DNA of 64,000 bases from Bacillus sp. M6-12 (GCF_002860285.1 NZ_PGVF01000029.1:16292-80291), one strand, 5' to 3'. Shown: positions 42,449 to 49,842, numbered from the stretch's first letter. Notes: generated by a model from the letters alone, not told the origin. Numbers and translations: made by a program.

Positions 42449-42523
42449 TGGCTGGAGGGGTAGGGGTCGAACCTACGATGACTGGATTCAAAGTCCAGTG
42501 CCTTACCACTTGGCTACCCCCCA
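42449..42523 (-). tRNA. tRNA-Gln(TTG)
   Basis: Stem CTGGA-CTTTGAA-TCCAG, CCA encoded, U1 acceptor start as usual for Gln. Confidence 0.92.
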
Positions 42524-42536
42524 ATAATAGAGGAAA

Positions 42537-42797
42537 TTAATCCTCTAAAATATAATGAGTTAGTTGATAATGAGCTTGTATTTGCTTTACTTTGTCTTTA
42601 TGAGAAAGTTCGTCATATGATTTTCTTCGACACATTGGACAGGAGCAATGGATTTTACCTTTCGCTAATTGTCCTTTTCTTCTTTCCTCATAGATTTCAT
42701 TGGCTTCTTTTGCTCCAAAGCGTTTTTTCTGAATTTGATACTTACGCTTTATTGCTCTTTCTCTTTGTTCACGATAATATCCACGATTTCTTTTCAC
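42537..42797 (-). CDS. Small basic protein with CxCxxC motif
   Basis: 86 residues from a GTG at 42797: AAGGAG lies 9 bases upstream, whereas the longer ATG version (42857) has no usable RBS. Very basic N terminus (RNRGYYREQ, RKYQIQKKRFG), then CSCPMCRRKSYDELSHKDK (about 55-73), a putative zinc knuckle. Similar small basic proteins sit in Bacillus and phage genomes; function unknown. Confidence 0.7.
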   Translation of the reverse strand: MKRNRGYYREQRERAIKRKYQIQKKRFGAKEANEIYEERRKGQLAKGKIHCSCPMCRRKSYDELSHKDKVKQIQAHYQLTHYILED

Positions 42798-42933
42798 TTT
42801 TACTCTCTCCTTGACTGTATTTACAAAGCCTGTAAAGAAGTTCAAGGAATGTTTCATCCCTTACAGGCAATGTATGATTTCAAGGAAAGAAATCAACATT
42901 GTGTTCAAAGCTATCATCCTTTCATGGATAATT
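42798..42933 (-). other. Leader between tRNA-Gln genes
   Basis: Upstream of the basic-protein gene. GCCTGTAAAGAAG and GCCTGTAAGGG are repeated around 42830-42866, but no stable structure or gene is obvious. Confidence 0.3.
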
Positions 42934-43008
42934 TGGTTGGGGAGGAAGGGGTCGAACCTTCGCATCCTGGAGTCAAAGTCCAGAGCCTTACCACTTGGCT
43001 ACTCCCCA
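42934..43008 (-). tRNA. tRNA-Gln(TTG), second copy
   Basis: Acceptor TGGGGAG/CTCCCCA, loop CTTTGAC, CCA encoded. Confidence 0.92.
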
Positions 43009-43011
43009 ATA

Positions 43012-43057
43012 GTGAGGCTTCTAATAAGATGTTTTTCACCTTATTACGGGGTTGCCT
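43012..43057 (-). ncRNA. Nested hairpin between tRNA genes
   Basis: Outer GAGGC/GCCTC and inner AATAAG/CTTATT stems around a loop containing GTGAAAAA. Size and position resemble the armless tRNA-like hairpins elsewhere in the array. Confidence 0.3.
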
Positions 43058-43106
43058 CTTGCCCTAATCTGTTTATCAGTTCTTCACCGAAGGGACTTTC
43101 ACCCAA

Positions 43107-43177
43107 AGCGGATGAAGGGAATCGAACCCTCACCGACTGGTTGGAAGCCAGTCATTCTACCGTTAAACTACATCCGC
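43107..43177 (-). tRNA. tRNA-Gly(TCC), second copy
   Basis: Acceptor GCGGATG/CATCCGC, loop CTTCCAA; no CCA encoded. Confidence 0.93.
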
Positions 43178-43189
43178 ATAAATCATATT

Positions 43190-43263
43190 TGGCAGGGGCA
43201 GTAGGAGTTGAACCCACATCTTCGGTTTTGGAGACCGACATTCTACCATTGAACTATACCCCT
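43190..43263 (-). tRNA. tRNA-Trp(CCA)
   Basis: Acceptor AGGGGTA, stem TCGGT-CTCCAAA-ACCGA, CCA encoded. Confidence 0.93.
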
Positions 43264-43264
43264 A

Positions 43265-43343
43265 TGGTCGGGAAGACAGGACTTGAACCTGCGACCCCAC
43301 GCTCCCAAAGCGTGTGCTCTAAACCAAACTGAGCTACTTCCCG
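43265..43343 (-). tRNA. tRNA-Pro(TGG), second copy
   Basis: Acceptor CGGGAAG/CTTCCCG, stem CACGC-TTTGGGA-GCGTG, CCA encoded. Confidence 0.93.
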
Positions 43344-43349
43344 ATAATT

Positions 43350-43424
43350 TGGCTCTGGTAGTAGGACTCGAACCTACAACATTTGCATTAACAGTGCAAC
43401 GCTCTACCATTGAGCTATACCAGA
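43350..43424 (-). tRNA. tRNA-Asn(GTT)
   Basis: Acceptor TCTGGTA/TACCAGA, stem TTGCA-CTGTTAA-TGCAA, CCA encoded. Confidence 0.93.
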
Positions 43425-43430
43425 ATAATT

Positions 43431-43505
43431 TGGCTCAGAAGGTGGGACTCGAACCCACAACCCCTCGATTAACAGTCGAGTTCTCTACCATTGAGATACT
43501 TCTGA
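43431..43505 (-). tRNA. tRNA-Asn(GTT), second copy
   Basis: Acceptor TCAGAAG/CTTCTGA, stem CTCGA-CTGTTAA-TCGAG, CCA encoded. Confidence 0.93.
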
Positions 43506-43512
43506 ATAATGT

Positions 43513-43588
43513 TGGTGCTGGAAATAGGATTTGAACCTACAACCCCCTGATTACAAGTCAGGTGCTCTGCCAATTGAGCTATTCCAGC
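43513..43588 (-). tRNA. tRNA-Thr(TGT)
   Basis: Acceptor GCTGGAA/TTCCAGC, loop CTTGTAA, CCA encoded. Confidence 0.93.
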
Positions 43589-43594
43589 ATATTT

Positions 43595-43669
43595 TGGCGA
43601 TGGATAGGGGAATTGAACCCCTGTTTCTCGGTAGACAGCCGAGTGTAATGACCATTATACGAATCCGCC
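43595..43669 (-). tRNA. tRNA-Asp(GTC), second copy
   Basis: Same body as 39183-39254 but with CCA encoded; acceptor GGCGGAT opposite ATCCATC carries a C-A mismatch at position 3. Confidence 0.9.
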
Positions 43670-43678
43670 AGATAGGAA

Positions 43679-43751
<73 letters not shown>

Positions 43752-43760
43752 ATAATAGAA

Positions 43761-43835
43761 TGGTGCTGGATACAAGAATTGAACTTGTCTTACTGGCTTA
43801 CCATGCCAGTGTAATAACCACTATACGAATCCAGC
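43761..43835 (-). tRNA. tRNA-Thr(GGT)
   Basis: Acceptor GCTGGAT/ATCCAGC, stem CTGGC-ATGGTAA-GCCAG, CCA encoded. Confidence 0.92.
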
Positions 43836-43865
43836 ATTTCAGAGAGGGGAGAGAATCCCCTCCAT

Positions 43866-44156
43866 TTACTTACGTCTGTAACATTTTTGCCAATCGTTTT
43901 CATCTGTGTAAAATGAATATTTGGCAACACCATTGTCTACTTCTTTTTGATGGGCTTCTTGGTCTTTTTTGAAAGACTGATAGGAATAGTAGCTGATATG
44001 GTCATGAATGTCATAAGGATTGAATACTCTTCGGTACGCTTTTCCATTGGCTAATTCATGCTTGTATCGTCTCACCTTTCGGTTAGCGAATTTTTTTGCC
44101 TCTTTTCCTGAATGTCCATCTGTAACGACTGGTGTTTTTTTGTAACTTCTACTCAT
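43866..44156 (-). CDS. Small basic MSRSYKKTP-type protein
   Basis: 96 residues, RBS AAAGGAGG. Begins MSRSYKKTPVV and carries KKFANRKVRRYKHEL, a conserved pattern of small basic proteins encoded by Bacillus genomes and phages (function unknown, RNA binding plausible). A Tyr/Asp/His-rich C-terminal half (DIHDHISYYSYQSF). Within the tRNA array. Confidence 0.75.
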   Translation of the reverse strand: MSRSYKKTPVVTDGHSGKEAKKFANRKVRRYKHELANGKAYRRVFNPYDIHDHISYYSYQSFKKDQEAHQKEVDNGVAKYSFYTDENDWQKCYRRK

Positions 44157-44253
44157 ATTCTAAATACCTCCTTTTTTATGGTACTTAGAAAACTGCTTCT
44201 TTTCTTACTCTCACACATATCATCCTTTCTTTGATTTGATAAAGAAAAATATG

Positions 44254-44306
44254 TTTCACTCAAAGGTATTAAGGAGACACCTAAACCTTTAGATTGCGAT
44301 TTATGA
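44254..44306 (-). ncRNA. Nested hairpin upstream of tRNA-Gly
   Basis: Outer CACTCA/TGAGTG and inner AAAGGT/ACCTTT stems, about 53 nt, no coding potential. The remainder of 44157-44314 is an A/T-rich leader of the 43866-44156 gene. Confidence 0.3.
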
Positions 44307-44314
44307 GTGGCATA

Positions 44315-44385
44315 AGCGGATAGTGGGAATCGAACCCACGCCCTCTGGTTGGAAGCCAGAAATTCTACCGCTAAACTATATCCGC
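44315..44385 (-). tRNA. tRNA-Gly(TCC), third copy
   Basis: Acceptor GCGGATA/TATCCGC, stem TCTGG-CTTCCAA-CCAGA; no CCA encoded. Confidence 0.93.
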
Positions 44386-44396
44386 ATAATACAGGG

Positions 44397-44502
44397 CAAA
44401 TGCCCCAAATTCAGATTTGTACAGAAATGTACTGGACTTGAAGCCCAAACAAACCATGTGTTGCAAATTAGTACAACTCAATGTACAGGACTTGAAGCCC
44501 CA
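44397..44502 (-). repeat. Two tandem T-arm-like units
   Basis: Minus strand GGGCTTCAAGTCC followed by a GTACA/TGTAC hairpin occurs twice (44419-44446 and 44471-44502). TTCAAGT is a T-loop sequence, but no acceptor or anticodon arm fits. A GGGGC-ATTT-GCCC hairpin precedes the tRNA-Gly. Confidence 0.45.
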
Positions 44503-44512
44503 AAATAGAATT

Positions 44513-44597
44513 TGGTATGGGAAGAGGGACTTGAACCCTCACGCCCGAAGGCAACGGATTTTAAGTCCGTTGTGTCTGCCGATTCCACCATTCCCAC
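44513..44597 (-). tRNA. tRNA-Leu(TAA), second copy
   Basis: Acceptor GTGGGAA/TTCCCAT, stem CGGA-CTTAAAA-TCCG, long variable arm, CCA encoded. Confidence 0.92.
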
Positions 44598-44601
44598 ATA
44601 A

Positions 44602-44673
44602 TGGTCGGAGGTACGGAATTGAACCGTAAAGCAAGTAGCGACCAAGCGTGTTTACCATTAACACTACTCTCCG
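44602..44673 (-). tRNA. Degenerate tRNA, anticodon apparently CGC
   Basis: D-arm GTGT/ACAC, T-loop TTCAATT and encoded CCA are clear, but the anticodon stem GCTTG/CTTGC has two T-T mismatches around loop GTCGCTA, and the acceptor is only partly paired. May be tRNA-Ala(CGC) or a pseudogene. Confidence 0.55.
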
Positions 44674-44679
44674 ATAATT

Positions 44680-44753
44680 TGGCAGGGGTAGCAGGACTTG
44701 AACCCACACTGACGGTTTTGGAGACCGTAGTTCTACCGTTAAACTATACCCCT
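44680..44753 (-). tRNA. tRNA-Trp(CCA), second copy
   Basis: Stem ACGGT-CTCCAAA-ACCGT, acceptor AGGGGTA/TACCCCT, CCA encoded. Confidence 0.93.
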
Positions 44754-44754
44754 A

Positions 44755-44831
44755 TGGTCAAGATAGCAGGACTTGAACCTACGACCCCTGCATCCCAAAT
44801 GCAGTGCTCTACCAAACTGAGCTATATCTTG
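44755..44831 (-). tRNA. tRNA-Pro(TGG), third copy
   Basis: Nearly identical to 39338-39414; CCA encoded. Confidence 0.93.
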
Positions 44832-44836
44832 AAATT

Positions 44837-44911
44837 TGGCTCTGGTAGTAGGACTCGAACCTACAACATTTGCATTAACAGTGCAACGCTCTACCATTGA
44901 GCTATACCAGA
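44837..44911 (-). tRNA. tRNA-Asn(GTT), third copy
   Basis: Identical over its length to 43350-43424 by eye; CCA encoded. Confidence 0.93.
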
Positions 44912-44933
44912 ATAATAGAATAATAGAATAATA

Positions 44934-45010
44934 TGGTGCTGGATAGCGGAATCGAACCACTAACCCCCTGATTACAAGTCAGGTGCTCTACCTAATTGAG
45001 CTAATCCAGC
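44934..45010 (-). tRNA. tRNA-Thr(TGT), second copy
   Basis: Acceptor GCTGGAT/ATCCAGC, loop CTTGTAA, CCA encoded; preceded by a short AATAATAG repeat. Confidence 0.92.
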
Positions 45011-45015
45011 ATATT

Positions 45016-45090
45016 TGGCGATGGATAGGGGAATTGAACCCCTGTTTCTCGGTAGACAGCCGAGTGTAATGACCATTATACGAATCCACC
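45016..45090 (-). tRNA. tRNA-Asp(GTC), third copy
   Basis: Acceptor GGTGGAT/ATCCATC (well paired, unlike 43595-43669), loop CTGTCTA, CCA encoded. Confidence 0.93.
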
Positions 45091-45103
45091 ATATTTAGCA
45101 GAT

Positions 45104-45274
45104 TTACATCTGCAAAAGTGCTTCATTGATTTCAGCGTCAGCTTCACGTTTTTCAATCATGCGTCTTGTTCGCTTAATCAGTTGTTTATCTATTTTCTTT
45201 GCTTTCTTGTAAGGAATATCAATGTACCTTCCCATAATCATTTCAGATTGTATTCTTGAAGATTTTGTTTTCAT
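45104..45274 (-). CDS. 56-residue basic helical protein
   Basis: ATG 45274 has AAAGGA 9 bases upstream; an ATG three codons earlier is too close to that RBS. Basic, helical (KKAKKIDKQLIKRTRRM segment) with an acidic end. Embedded in the tRNA array; nucleic-acid binding is plausible but unproven. Confidence 0.65.
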   Translation of the reverse strand: MKTKSSRIQSEMIMGRYIDIPYKKAKKIDKQLIKRTRRMIEKREADAEINEALLQM

Positions 45275-45308
45275 AACCGACATTCCTTTCAGCTATCAAG
45301 TTTTAATT

Positions 45309-45387
45309 TGGAGCAAGTGACAGGATTTGAACCTGCGACAAGTGGGGTTGCAATCCACTCCCTTAAACCAGACTTGGGTACACTTGC
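45309..45387 (-). tRNA. tRNA-Cys(GCA)
   Basis: Acceptor GCAAGTG/CACTTGC, loop TTGCAAC, CCA encoded. The D-arm (ACCCAAGTCTGG type) is like Ser/Leu tRNAs and the last anticodon-stem pair is A-C; a one-base shift would read TGC (Ala). Confidence 0.75.
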
Positions 45388-45393
45388 ATATTA

Positions 45394-45485
45394 TGGCGGA
45401 GAGGATGGGACTCGAACCCACAAGAGAAGTTACTCACTCCTCGACAGATTAGCAGTCTGTTCACTTACCATTAGTGTACCTCTCC
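45394..45485 (-). tRNA. tRNA-Ser(GCT)
   Basis: Acceptor GGAGAGG/CCTCTCC, stem ACAGA-CTGCTAA-TCTGT, long variable arm, CCA encoded. First tRNA of the array in transcription order. Confidence 0.93.
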
Positions 45486-45486
45486 A

Positions 45487-45525
45487 TGAAAAAAAGGGAA
45501 TTGCTCCGAAGAACAATCCCCTTTA
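45487..45525 (-). terminator. Terminator upstream of the tRNA array
   Basis: Minus strand AAAGGGGATTG/CAATTCCCTTT with TTTTTTT. Ends the small transcript from the promoter at 45763-45791; tRNA genes therefore need readthrough or internal promoters. Confidence 0.8.
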
Positions 45526-45567
45526 TGTATCGTCACGATAATTTAAATCGAGTGATATACAAAAAGT

Positions 45568-45705
45568 TTAGATGATGATACACCTGTTCTTCGTTTTATG
45601 TTTTGAGCGTTTGAAATTATAGCCATGATTAAATAACCCTTGGCATTCAGGGTTTGCCCAACTATTTGATTGTGTTGTTAATGTATCAATTGTTAGTTTT
45701 AACAT
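45568..45705 (-). CDS. 45-residue basic peptide
   Basis: ATG after GAGGAA with 8-base spacing. Basic and His/Asn-rich (NHGYNFKRSKHKTKNR) with a hydrophobic CIII end. Bounded by the class A promoter (45763-45791) and a terminator (45487-45525), so it is the likely product of that transcript. Confidence 0.55.
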   Translation of the reverse strand: MLKLTIDTLTTQSNSWANPECQGLFNHGYNFKRSKHKTKNRCIII

Positions 45706-45762
45706 GGTTTCATTTCCTCGCTTTCTTTTTTAAAATTTTGTTTGTTTTTGTTTTCTATATTC

Positions 45763-45791
45763 AATATATCATGACTATAGACTATTGTCAA
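45763..45791 (-). promoter_or_regulatory. Class A promoter before the tRNA region
   Basis: Minus strand -35 TTGACA (45786-45791), 17-bp spacer containing ATAGTCTATAGTCA, -10 TATATT (45763-45768). Overlapping GACTATAG half-sites form two palindromes. Confidence 0.75.
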
Positions 45792-45949
45792 CACTTTTAT
45801 TCCAAAAAAATGTTTGATATTGGTTTGATATGAAAAATTATCTAATCTCAAAGGATAATTTTGTTATATACAAAGATATTTTAAACTATTCCAAATGTCA
45901 AGAACTTTTTTGGATTAATATGTATAAGGAGGGAAAAATCCCTCTTTTA
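45792..45949. other. A/T-rich gap without gene
   Basis: Separates the class A promoter from the 3' end of the 45950-46381 gene. No ORF or RNA structure of note. Confidence 0.4.
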
Positions 45950-46381
45950 TTAAGCTACTTCAATGCGTACAGGTAGTTTTAGAATGTTGGTATGAAAGAC
46001 TTTAATTGTGCTTTCAGGCTGAATAGAAGGCTTGAAAGGTAAGATAAATTCCACGACATCTTTTTTTCCTTCAACATCTAAGAAGATAATCCACTTTCCG
46101 CTTTCTTCTTTTTCAGGGAACAAATCTAATACTTTTCCTTCTGTATGACTAATTACATTTTTGTGATAGTCAATAAGGTCTTTTTTGCATTTATTGATAT
46201 TTGGTAGAGCCAATGCTCCAATTACGACAAAGTACATCGCCCAAATATAATAGCTTGGTCCCGCATTTTGAGCTAAAAACGCTACACCAACTGCAATTAC
46301 TACGGAAACGAATAGTAAAAGTTGGCTTGTTTTTAATCTTTTTTTGATAGTGTTTTCAATCTGTTGATGAAATTCCAACAA
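45950..46381 (-). CDS. Two-helix membrane protein with soluble beta domain
   Basis: 143 residues, RBS AAAGGAGGG. Membrane helices at about 20-38 and 45-62, then a beta-rich domain (about 80-143; KWIIFLDVEGKKDVVEF). No family recognised. Confidence 0.6.
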   Translation of the reverse strand: MLEFHQQIENTIKKRLKTSQLLLFVSVVIAVGVAFLAQNAGPSYYIWAMYFVVIGALALPNINKCKKDLIDYHKNVISHTEGKVLDLFPEKEESGKWIIFLDVEGKKDVVEFILPFKPSIQPESTIKVFHTNILKLPVRIEVA

Positions 46382-46523
46382 TTTTCCCTCCTTTATAAAT
46401 GTATAAGTTGAATTGAATTAGCTCAATGATAAAACAAATGGATAGACTTGTGAACAACCTTATGGTCGAATAGGGTTTTATCTCTATTTATATAATACTA
46501 TTATCCACTCGATTTTATTTAAT

Positions 46524-46571
46524 GTAAATTAATTTTTACACCATTGTAAAATCATTATAGTGTGGTATAAT
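46524..46571 (+). promoter_or_regulatory. Class B palindrome and promoter of 46609
   Basis: GTAAA-TTAATT-TTTAC (46524-46539); -35 TTTACA with a weak -10 TAGTGT at 17 bp (46558-46563), or an alternative TTGTAA/TATAAT pair (46544-46549, 46566-46571). Confidence 0.6.
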
Positions 46572-46608
46572 AGATGTACAAAACTTTTTTGTGAGGTGAT
46601 AAAATCGA

Positions 46609-47328
46609 ATGAAGTTCGACAATGTACTTATAGAAGCAATAAATAAGACAAATCAATACATTGCTTTGTTTATGAATTTAGAAGAAAATCCAGAGTGGAT
46701 TTTAACGGAATTGTTTTCGGGAGAAAGTGACAATCTTCTAACACGTATTATTGAAAGTTCACAGGAACTAACTGGTGAATATGCAGAAGTTCATGACTTG
46801 CAAGATGAACTTTACAAAATATTGATTCCTTATCTTGAAACGCTAATAAAAGGAATGAGTTTGGTTTATGATGCGGAAAATTATCCAGCTCCTATTCAAA
46901 TCTTTGAAGGAGAACGTGAAATTGGGTGGATTAATATTTATGAAAAAACCTTCACCATTATTCCGCATGAAGACTTAAGGCAGGAATTAAACTATTTGCG
47001 TGAATTAGAGAAGGAATACAACCAAAATACAGAAGAAATCGCTAAGTTTGAAAGGTATCAATCGAATCCTATGGAATATGGCGATACGACAATGAAAAAA
47101 ATCAATATCATGTTTAGACAAAATCACTTTAATAAAGAAATCAAAGAGAAATATCAGGGTCTAATTGAAAATTCAATGGAACTGGAACAAAACATTATCT
47201 CTCAAAAACTTCGTGTAGAAAGAACACAAGAAGGTGTATTGCCTTATGAAGAAATGCAGTACGATATTGCTAACATTTTTAGAGATAACTATAAATACGA
47301 AGTAAAACGACAAGAAGACGAAAACTAA
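46609..47328 (+). CDS. Unknown acidic coiled-coil protein
   Basis: 239 residues, RBS GAGGTGA. Helical with long Glu/Gln/Lys coiled coils (about 120-160 and 185-205). No family recognised. Transcribed with the HD nucleotidase gene (22-base gap). Confidence 0.6.
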   Translation: MKFDNVLIEAINKTNQYIALFMNLEENPEWILTELFSGESDNLLTRIIESSQELTGEYAEVHDLQDELYKILIPYLETLIKGMSLVYDAENYPAPIQIFEGEREIGWINIYEKTFTIIPHEDLRQELNYLRELEKEYNQNTEEIAKFERYQSNPMEYGDTTMKKINIMFRQNHFNKEIKEKYQGLIENSMELEQNIISQKLRVERTQEGVLPYEEMQYDIANIFRDNYKYEVKRQEDEN

Positions 47329-47350
47329 TCGTTAAAAGGAGAGAAATAAC

Positions 47351-47983
47351 ATGTCTTTAGGTACGTATATCTACAAAATGAGAGGTCTTATGAATTTAAA
47401 AAGGTATCAAAACTTGTTCCTGTTTAAGCAACGAAGCGTAGCGGAACATTCTTGGTCTGTTAGTAAGATTGCTCATTATCTTGGGAAGCTGGAAAATGAC
47501 AAATTTGGGAATCCAGTAGATATGGGAGTATTGTTGCAAAAGGGTTTGTTTCATGACGATATTGAACTATACACTGGTGATATTCTATCTCACACCAAAA
47601 GAATGTCGAAGCTAATGAAAAAAGCTGTGACTCAAGTAGAAAATATGGCGTTTGAAAATAATTTCACAAAAATCATTCCTTCTGAATGGCAAAATGATTA
47701 CAAATCTCATATTCTTCATGCAAAAGATGGAACATTAGAAGGTGATATTCTCCATGCTTCTGATATTATAGATACTATTTTAGAATCTGTAGAAGAAATT
47801 AAATTAGGAAATCGTGAAGACTTTGATGGCATTTTAGTAGAAGTAACTGAAAAGCTATTGGAAATGGATTTACTAAGTGTCAAATACTTCTTAAAATACG
47901 ATTTAGAAAAATTCGGATTGGATATTCAACCTCATTATGGAGATAAGGTGTATGAGTATATCCAGTCTATCGAAAATGTTTAA
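47351..47983 (+). CDS. YfbR-like HD-domain 5'-nucleotidase
   Basis: 210 residues, RBS AAAGGAGAG. HD family of the YfbR/deoxyribonucleotidase type: RSVAEHSWSVSKIAH (about 28-42; first His), FHDDIELYTGDI (about 68-79; HD pair), and DILHASDIIDT (last Asp). Removes the 5'-phosphate from (deoxy)nucleoside monophosphates. Fits the nucleotide-metabolism theme (nucleoside transporter, Nudix). Confidence 0.8.
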   Translation: MSLGTYIYKMRGLMNLKRYQNLFLFKQRSVAEHSWSVSKIAHYLGKLENDKFGNPVDMGVLLQKGLFHDDIELYTGDILSHTKRMSKLMKKAVTQVENMAFENNFTKIIPSEWQNDYKSHILHAKDGTLEGDILHASDIIDTILESVEEIKLGNREDFDGILVEVTEKLLEMDLLSVKYFLKYDLEKFGLDIQPHYGDKVYEYIQSIENV

Positions 47984-48110
47984 TCTCAAAAAGACGACCA
48001 GTTAAGGAAGTGGATGAATGTATCCATTTCCTTTTTGTTTATTAATCAAAATTGCAAGATTAAAACAATGGCACTATCATTCTACTTACAAATAATCATG
48101 TCCAAGATAA

Positions 48111-48152
48111 TAAAAAAGAGGGGTCGAATTGACCTCTCTCTTTTTCTTTATA
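48111..48152 (+). terminator. Terminator after the nucleotidase gene
   Basis: AGAGGGGTC/GACCTCTCT stem (one mismatch) flanked by AAAAA and TTTTT; can act on both strands. Confidence 0.7.
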
Positions 48153-48180
48153 AACAGATAGAGCTTAATAACAAAATCCA

Positions 48181-48393
48181 TTACTCTACCCATTCATATT
48201 TTCCATTTACAATCTTTAATTCTCCTAATCCTGTTACATGTACATTTTCTACATCAGCTAACCTTACAGGTATAGAATTAATACCACCTTCGTTAAGATA
48301 AATTAGCTGTCTATCTAAATCTATTTCAGTGAAGGAATGATGAAATCCACTAATTTTATATAGACAACTTGTTAAATGTTTTTTGAATGTCAT
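48181..48393 (-). CDS. Unknown 70-residue protein
   Basis: RBS AAAAGGGG upstream on the minus strand. Beta-rich (IDLDRQLIYLNEGGIN, VRLADVENVHV); Cys at about 10. Family unknown. Confidence 0.55.
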   Translation of the reverse strand: MTFKKHLTSCLYKISGFHHSFTEIDLDRQLIYLNEGGINSIPVRLADVENVHVTGLGELKIVNGKYEWVE

Positions 48394-48446
48394 AAGTGTA
48401 TATACCCCTTTTAAAGAATAAATGATTTTGTTTATCTACTATTGAT

Positions 48447-48833
48447 TCAATCTTCTATTTCTTCATAGAAAAATGTCCAAATAGGAAATCCACTTGAAAC
48501 ATTGCAACCCTCCATAATGGCTGTTAGTTTGATTTCTTTGTTTAGATATTTACTTAGGAATGTTTCAATTTCTTTTGGATTTCTATTATAGAAATATTGA
48601 CCTGTATTTCCCCAAATCTCCATACAGCAATCTCCAAATTTATTGTAATCCCATTGTAAAAGTCTATCGGAATAAACTACATGACTTTTATCTTTCTGAT
48701 AATCTTCTTTCCATACAACAAAAGAATCATAACTATACGGATAATCTTCTTTTGTTTTCTTTACAGGATTTCCGTTTAAATCCATATATCTTGACATCAT
48801 AAAAACTCTTCCGTACTTATCCACTTTTAACAT
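48447..48833 (-). CDS. Unknown 128-residue protein
   Basis: RBS AAGGGAGG. Aromatic-rich (YPYSYDSFVVWKEDY), three Cys; no family recognised. Followed leftward by the gene at 48181-48393. Confidence 0.55.
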   Translation of the reverse strand: MLKVDKYGRVFMMSRYMDLNGNPVKKTKEDYPYSYDSFVVWKEDYQKDKSHVVYSDRLLQWDYNKFGDCCMEIWGNTGQYFYNRNPKEIETFLSKYLNKEIKLTAIMEGCNVSSGFPIWTFFYEEIED

Positions 48834-48943
48834 AAAAAATCCTCCCTTGTATCAAATCACTTTGTTACGTATTTTAAATAAAATTCCTTTTATATGACTA
48901 CTCCTACATTATAAACAATTCCCTCCTGAAAAATTTTCCACAA

Positions 48944-48970
48944 AATAAAAAATCCCTTATAAAAGGGATT
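48944..48970 (-). terminator. Terminator of the short 49.1-48.9 kb transcript
   Basis: Minus strand AATCCCTT-TTAT-AAGGGATT followed by TTTTTATTTTG. Confidence 0.8.
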
Positions 48971-49126
48971 CATTCCTGAAGAAAGTATATCTGAATATGA
49001 CTGTTGGAGAGGTCGTCATATGCCATCGTTATCCCATAGGGGGTGATTGTTTCAACGCTTAATTGCGTTTCATCGGTCAGCCATTACGGAAGACTCTTGT
49101 TCAACGATTGCCAAGTGATAATCCAT
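48970..49126 (-). pseudogene. Small ORF interrupted by an apparent frameshift
   Basis: Between a class A promoter and a terminator. An 18-codon frame (49070-49126, starting MDYHLAIVEQ) ends at TGA, and the other frame continues without start codon to 48970 with a convincing coding sequence (ETQLSVETITPYGITMAYDD). Skipping one C in GACCGATGA would join them into about a 51-residue protein. Frameshift mutation, sequencing error or recoding cannot be separated here. Confidence 0.45.
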
Positions 49127-49148
49127 TCTTCTCACTACTATTGTTATT

Positions 49149-49178
49149 ATTATAGTCATTTCCTTTGACTATATTCAA
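49149..49178 (-). promoter_or_regulatory. Class A promoter, possibly divergent
   Basis: TTGACTATATTCAA (49165-49178). Minus strand: -35 TTGAAT, 18-bp spacer, TATAAT (49149-49154). Plus-strand -35 TTGACT also faces the HNH gene, with a weak TGATAA 16 bp on. Confidence 0.65.
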
Positions 49179-49208
49179 TTACAACATGATAAAAGAAGGA
49201 GGAATTAT

Positions 49209-49766
49209 ATGAAAACACGATTGAATGTACCGAAAGAATATGAAGCTCTTGCGTTAGAGTGGGGAGCAAAATACGATGGCAGAATGAAAAGTTTTTATGT
49301 ACCAGAAGACCAAATTATTTCCGTTTTCAATCCTTTCATTCCTTTGACAGTAGAACTTGTGCCTTCCTCTAATTGGGAGCATAATGTGCGTTCTGAAATG
49401 AAAGATGAATGGGACAATATCCGTAGAGCTTGTTATCGAAAAGCTGGTTACAAATGTGAAATATGTGGGGGAGTAGGAGAGAAACACCCTGTTGAAGCTC
49501 ATGAAAAATGGTCATATAACATGGAAACGCATGTTCAGAAGTTAGAACGAATTATTGCCCTTTGTCCAAATTGTCACAAAACACAGCATTGGGGTTATGC
49601 CTTGATACATGGACTTGAACCTATTGTTAGAGGTCATATCAAAAAGATAAACCGTTGGAAAGATGAAGACGTGGACAAGTATATCAATGAAGCATTTGCC
49701 TTATTTGATTATCGTAGTCGAATTAACTGGACATTGGATTTGTCATCCTTGAAAGGTAAGGAATGA
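49209..49766 (+). CDS. DUF5710-like plus HNH-type zinc protein
   Basis: 185 residues, RBS AAGGAGG. The N-terminal about 30 residues (RLNVPKEYEALALEWGAKYD ... FYVPED pattern) resemble DUF5710, common in conjugative and phage proteins. Then an HNH-like region: CEICGG (about 83), HPVEAHEKW (about 97), LCPNCHKTQH (about 117-126). Four Cys and several His suggest an HNH endonuclease or DNA-binding fold. Confidence 0.7.
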   Translation: MKTRLNVPKEYEALALEWGAKYDGRMKSFYVPEDQIISVFNPFIPLTVELVPSSNWEHNVRSEMKDEWDNIRRACYRKAGYKCEICGGVGEKHPVEAHEKWSYNMETHVQKLERIIALCPNCHKTQHWGYALIHGLEPIVRGHIKKINRWKDEDVDKYINEAFALFDYRSRINWTLDLSSLKGKE

Positions 49767-49842
49767 TAGAGCAACTATGATATAGAAGTTGTCGTTTAGC
49801 TTTTTTATGATAGATAAAAAGAATAGAAGAGAGAGGTGGAGA

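Noticed and set aside
48014..48301. 95-codon plus-strand ORF
   Set aside because: Covers a terminator and is antisense to the better-supported 48181-48393 gene.
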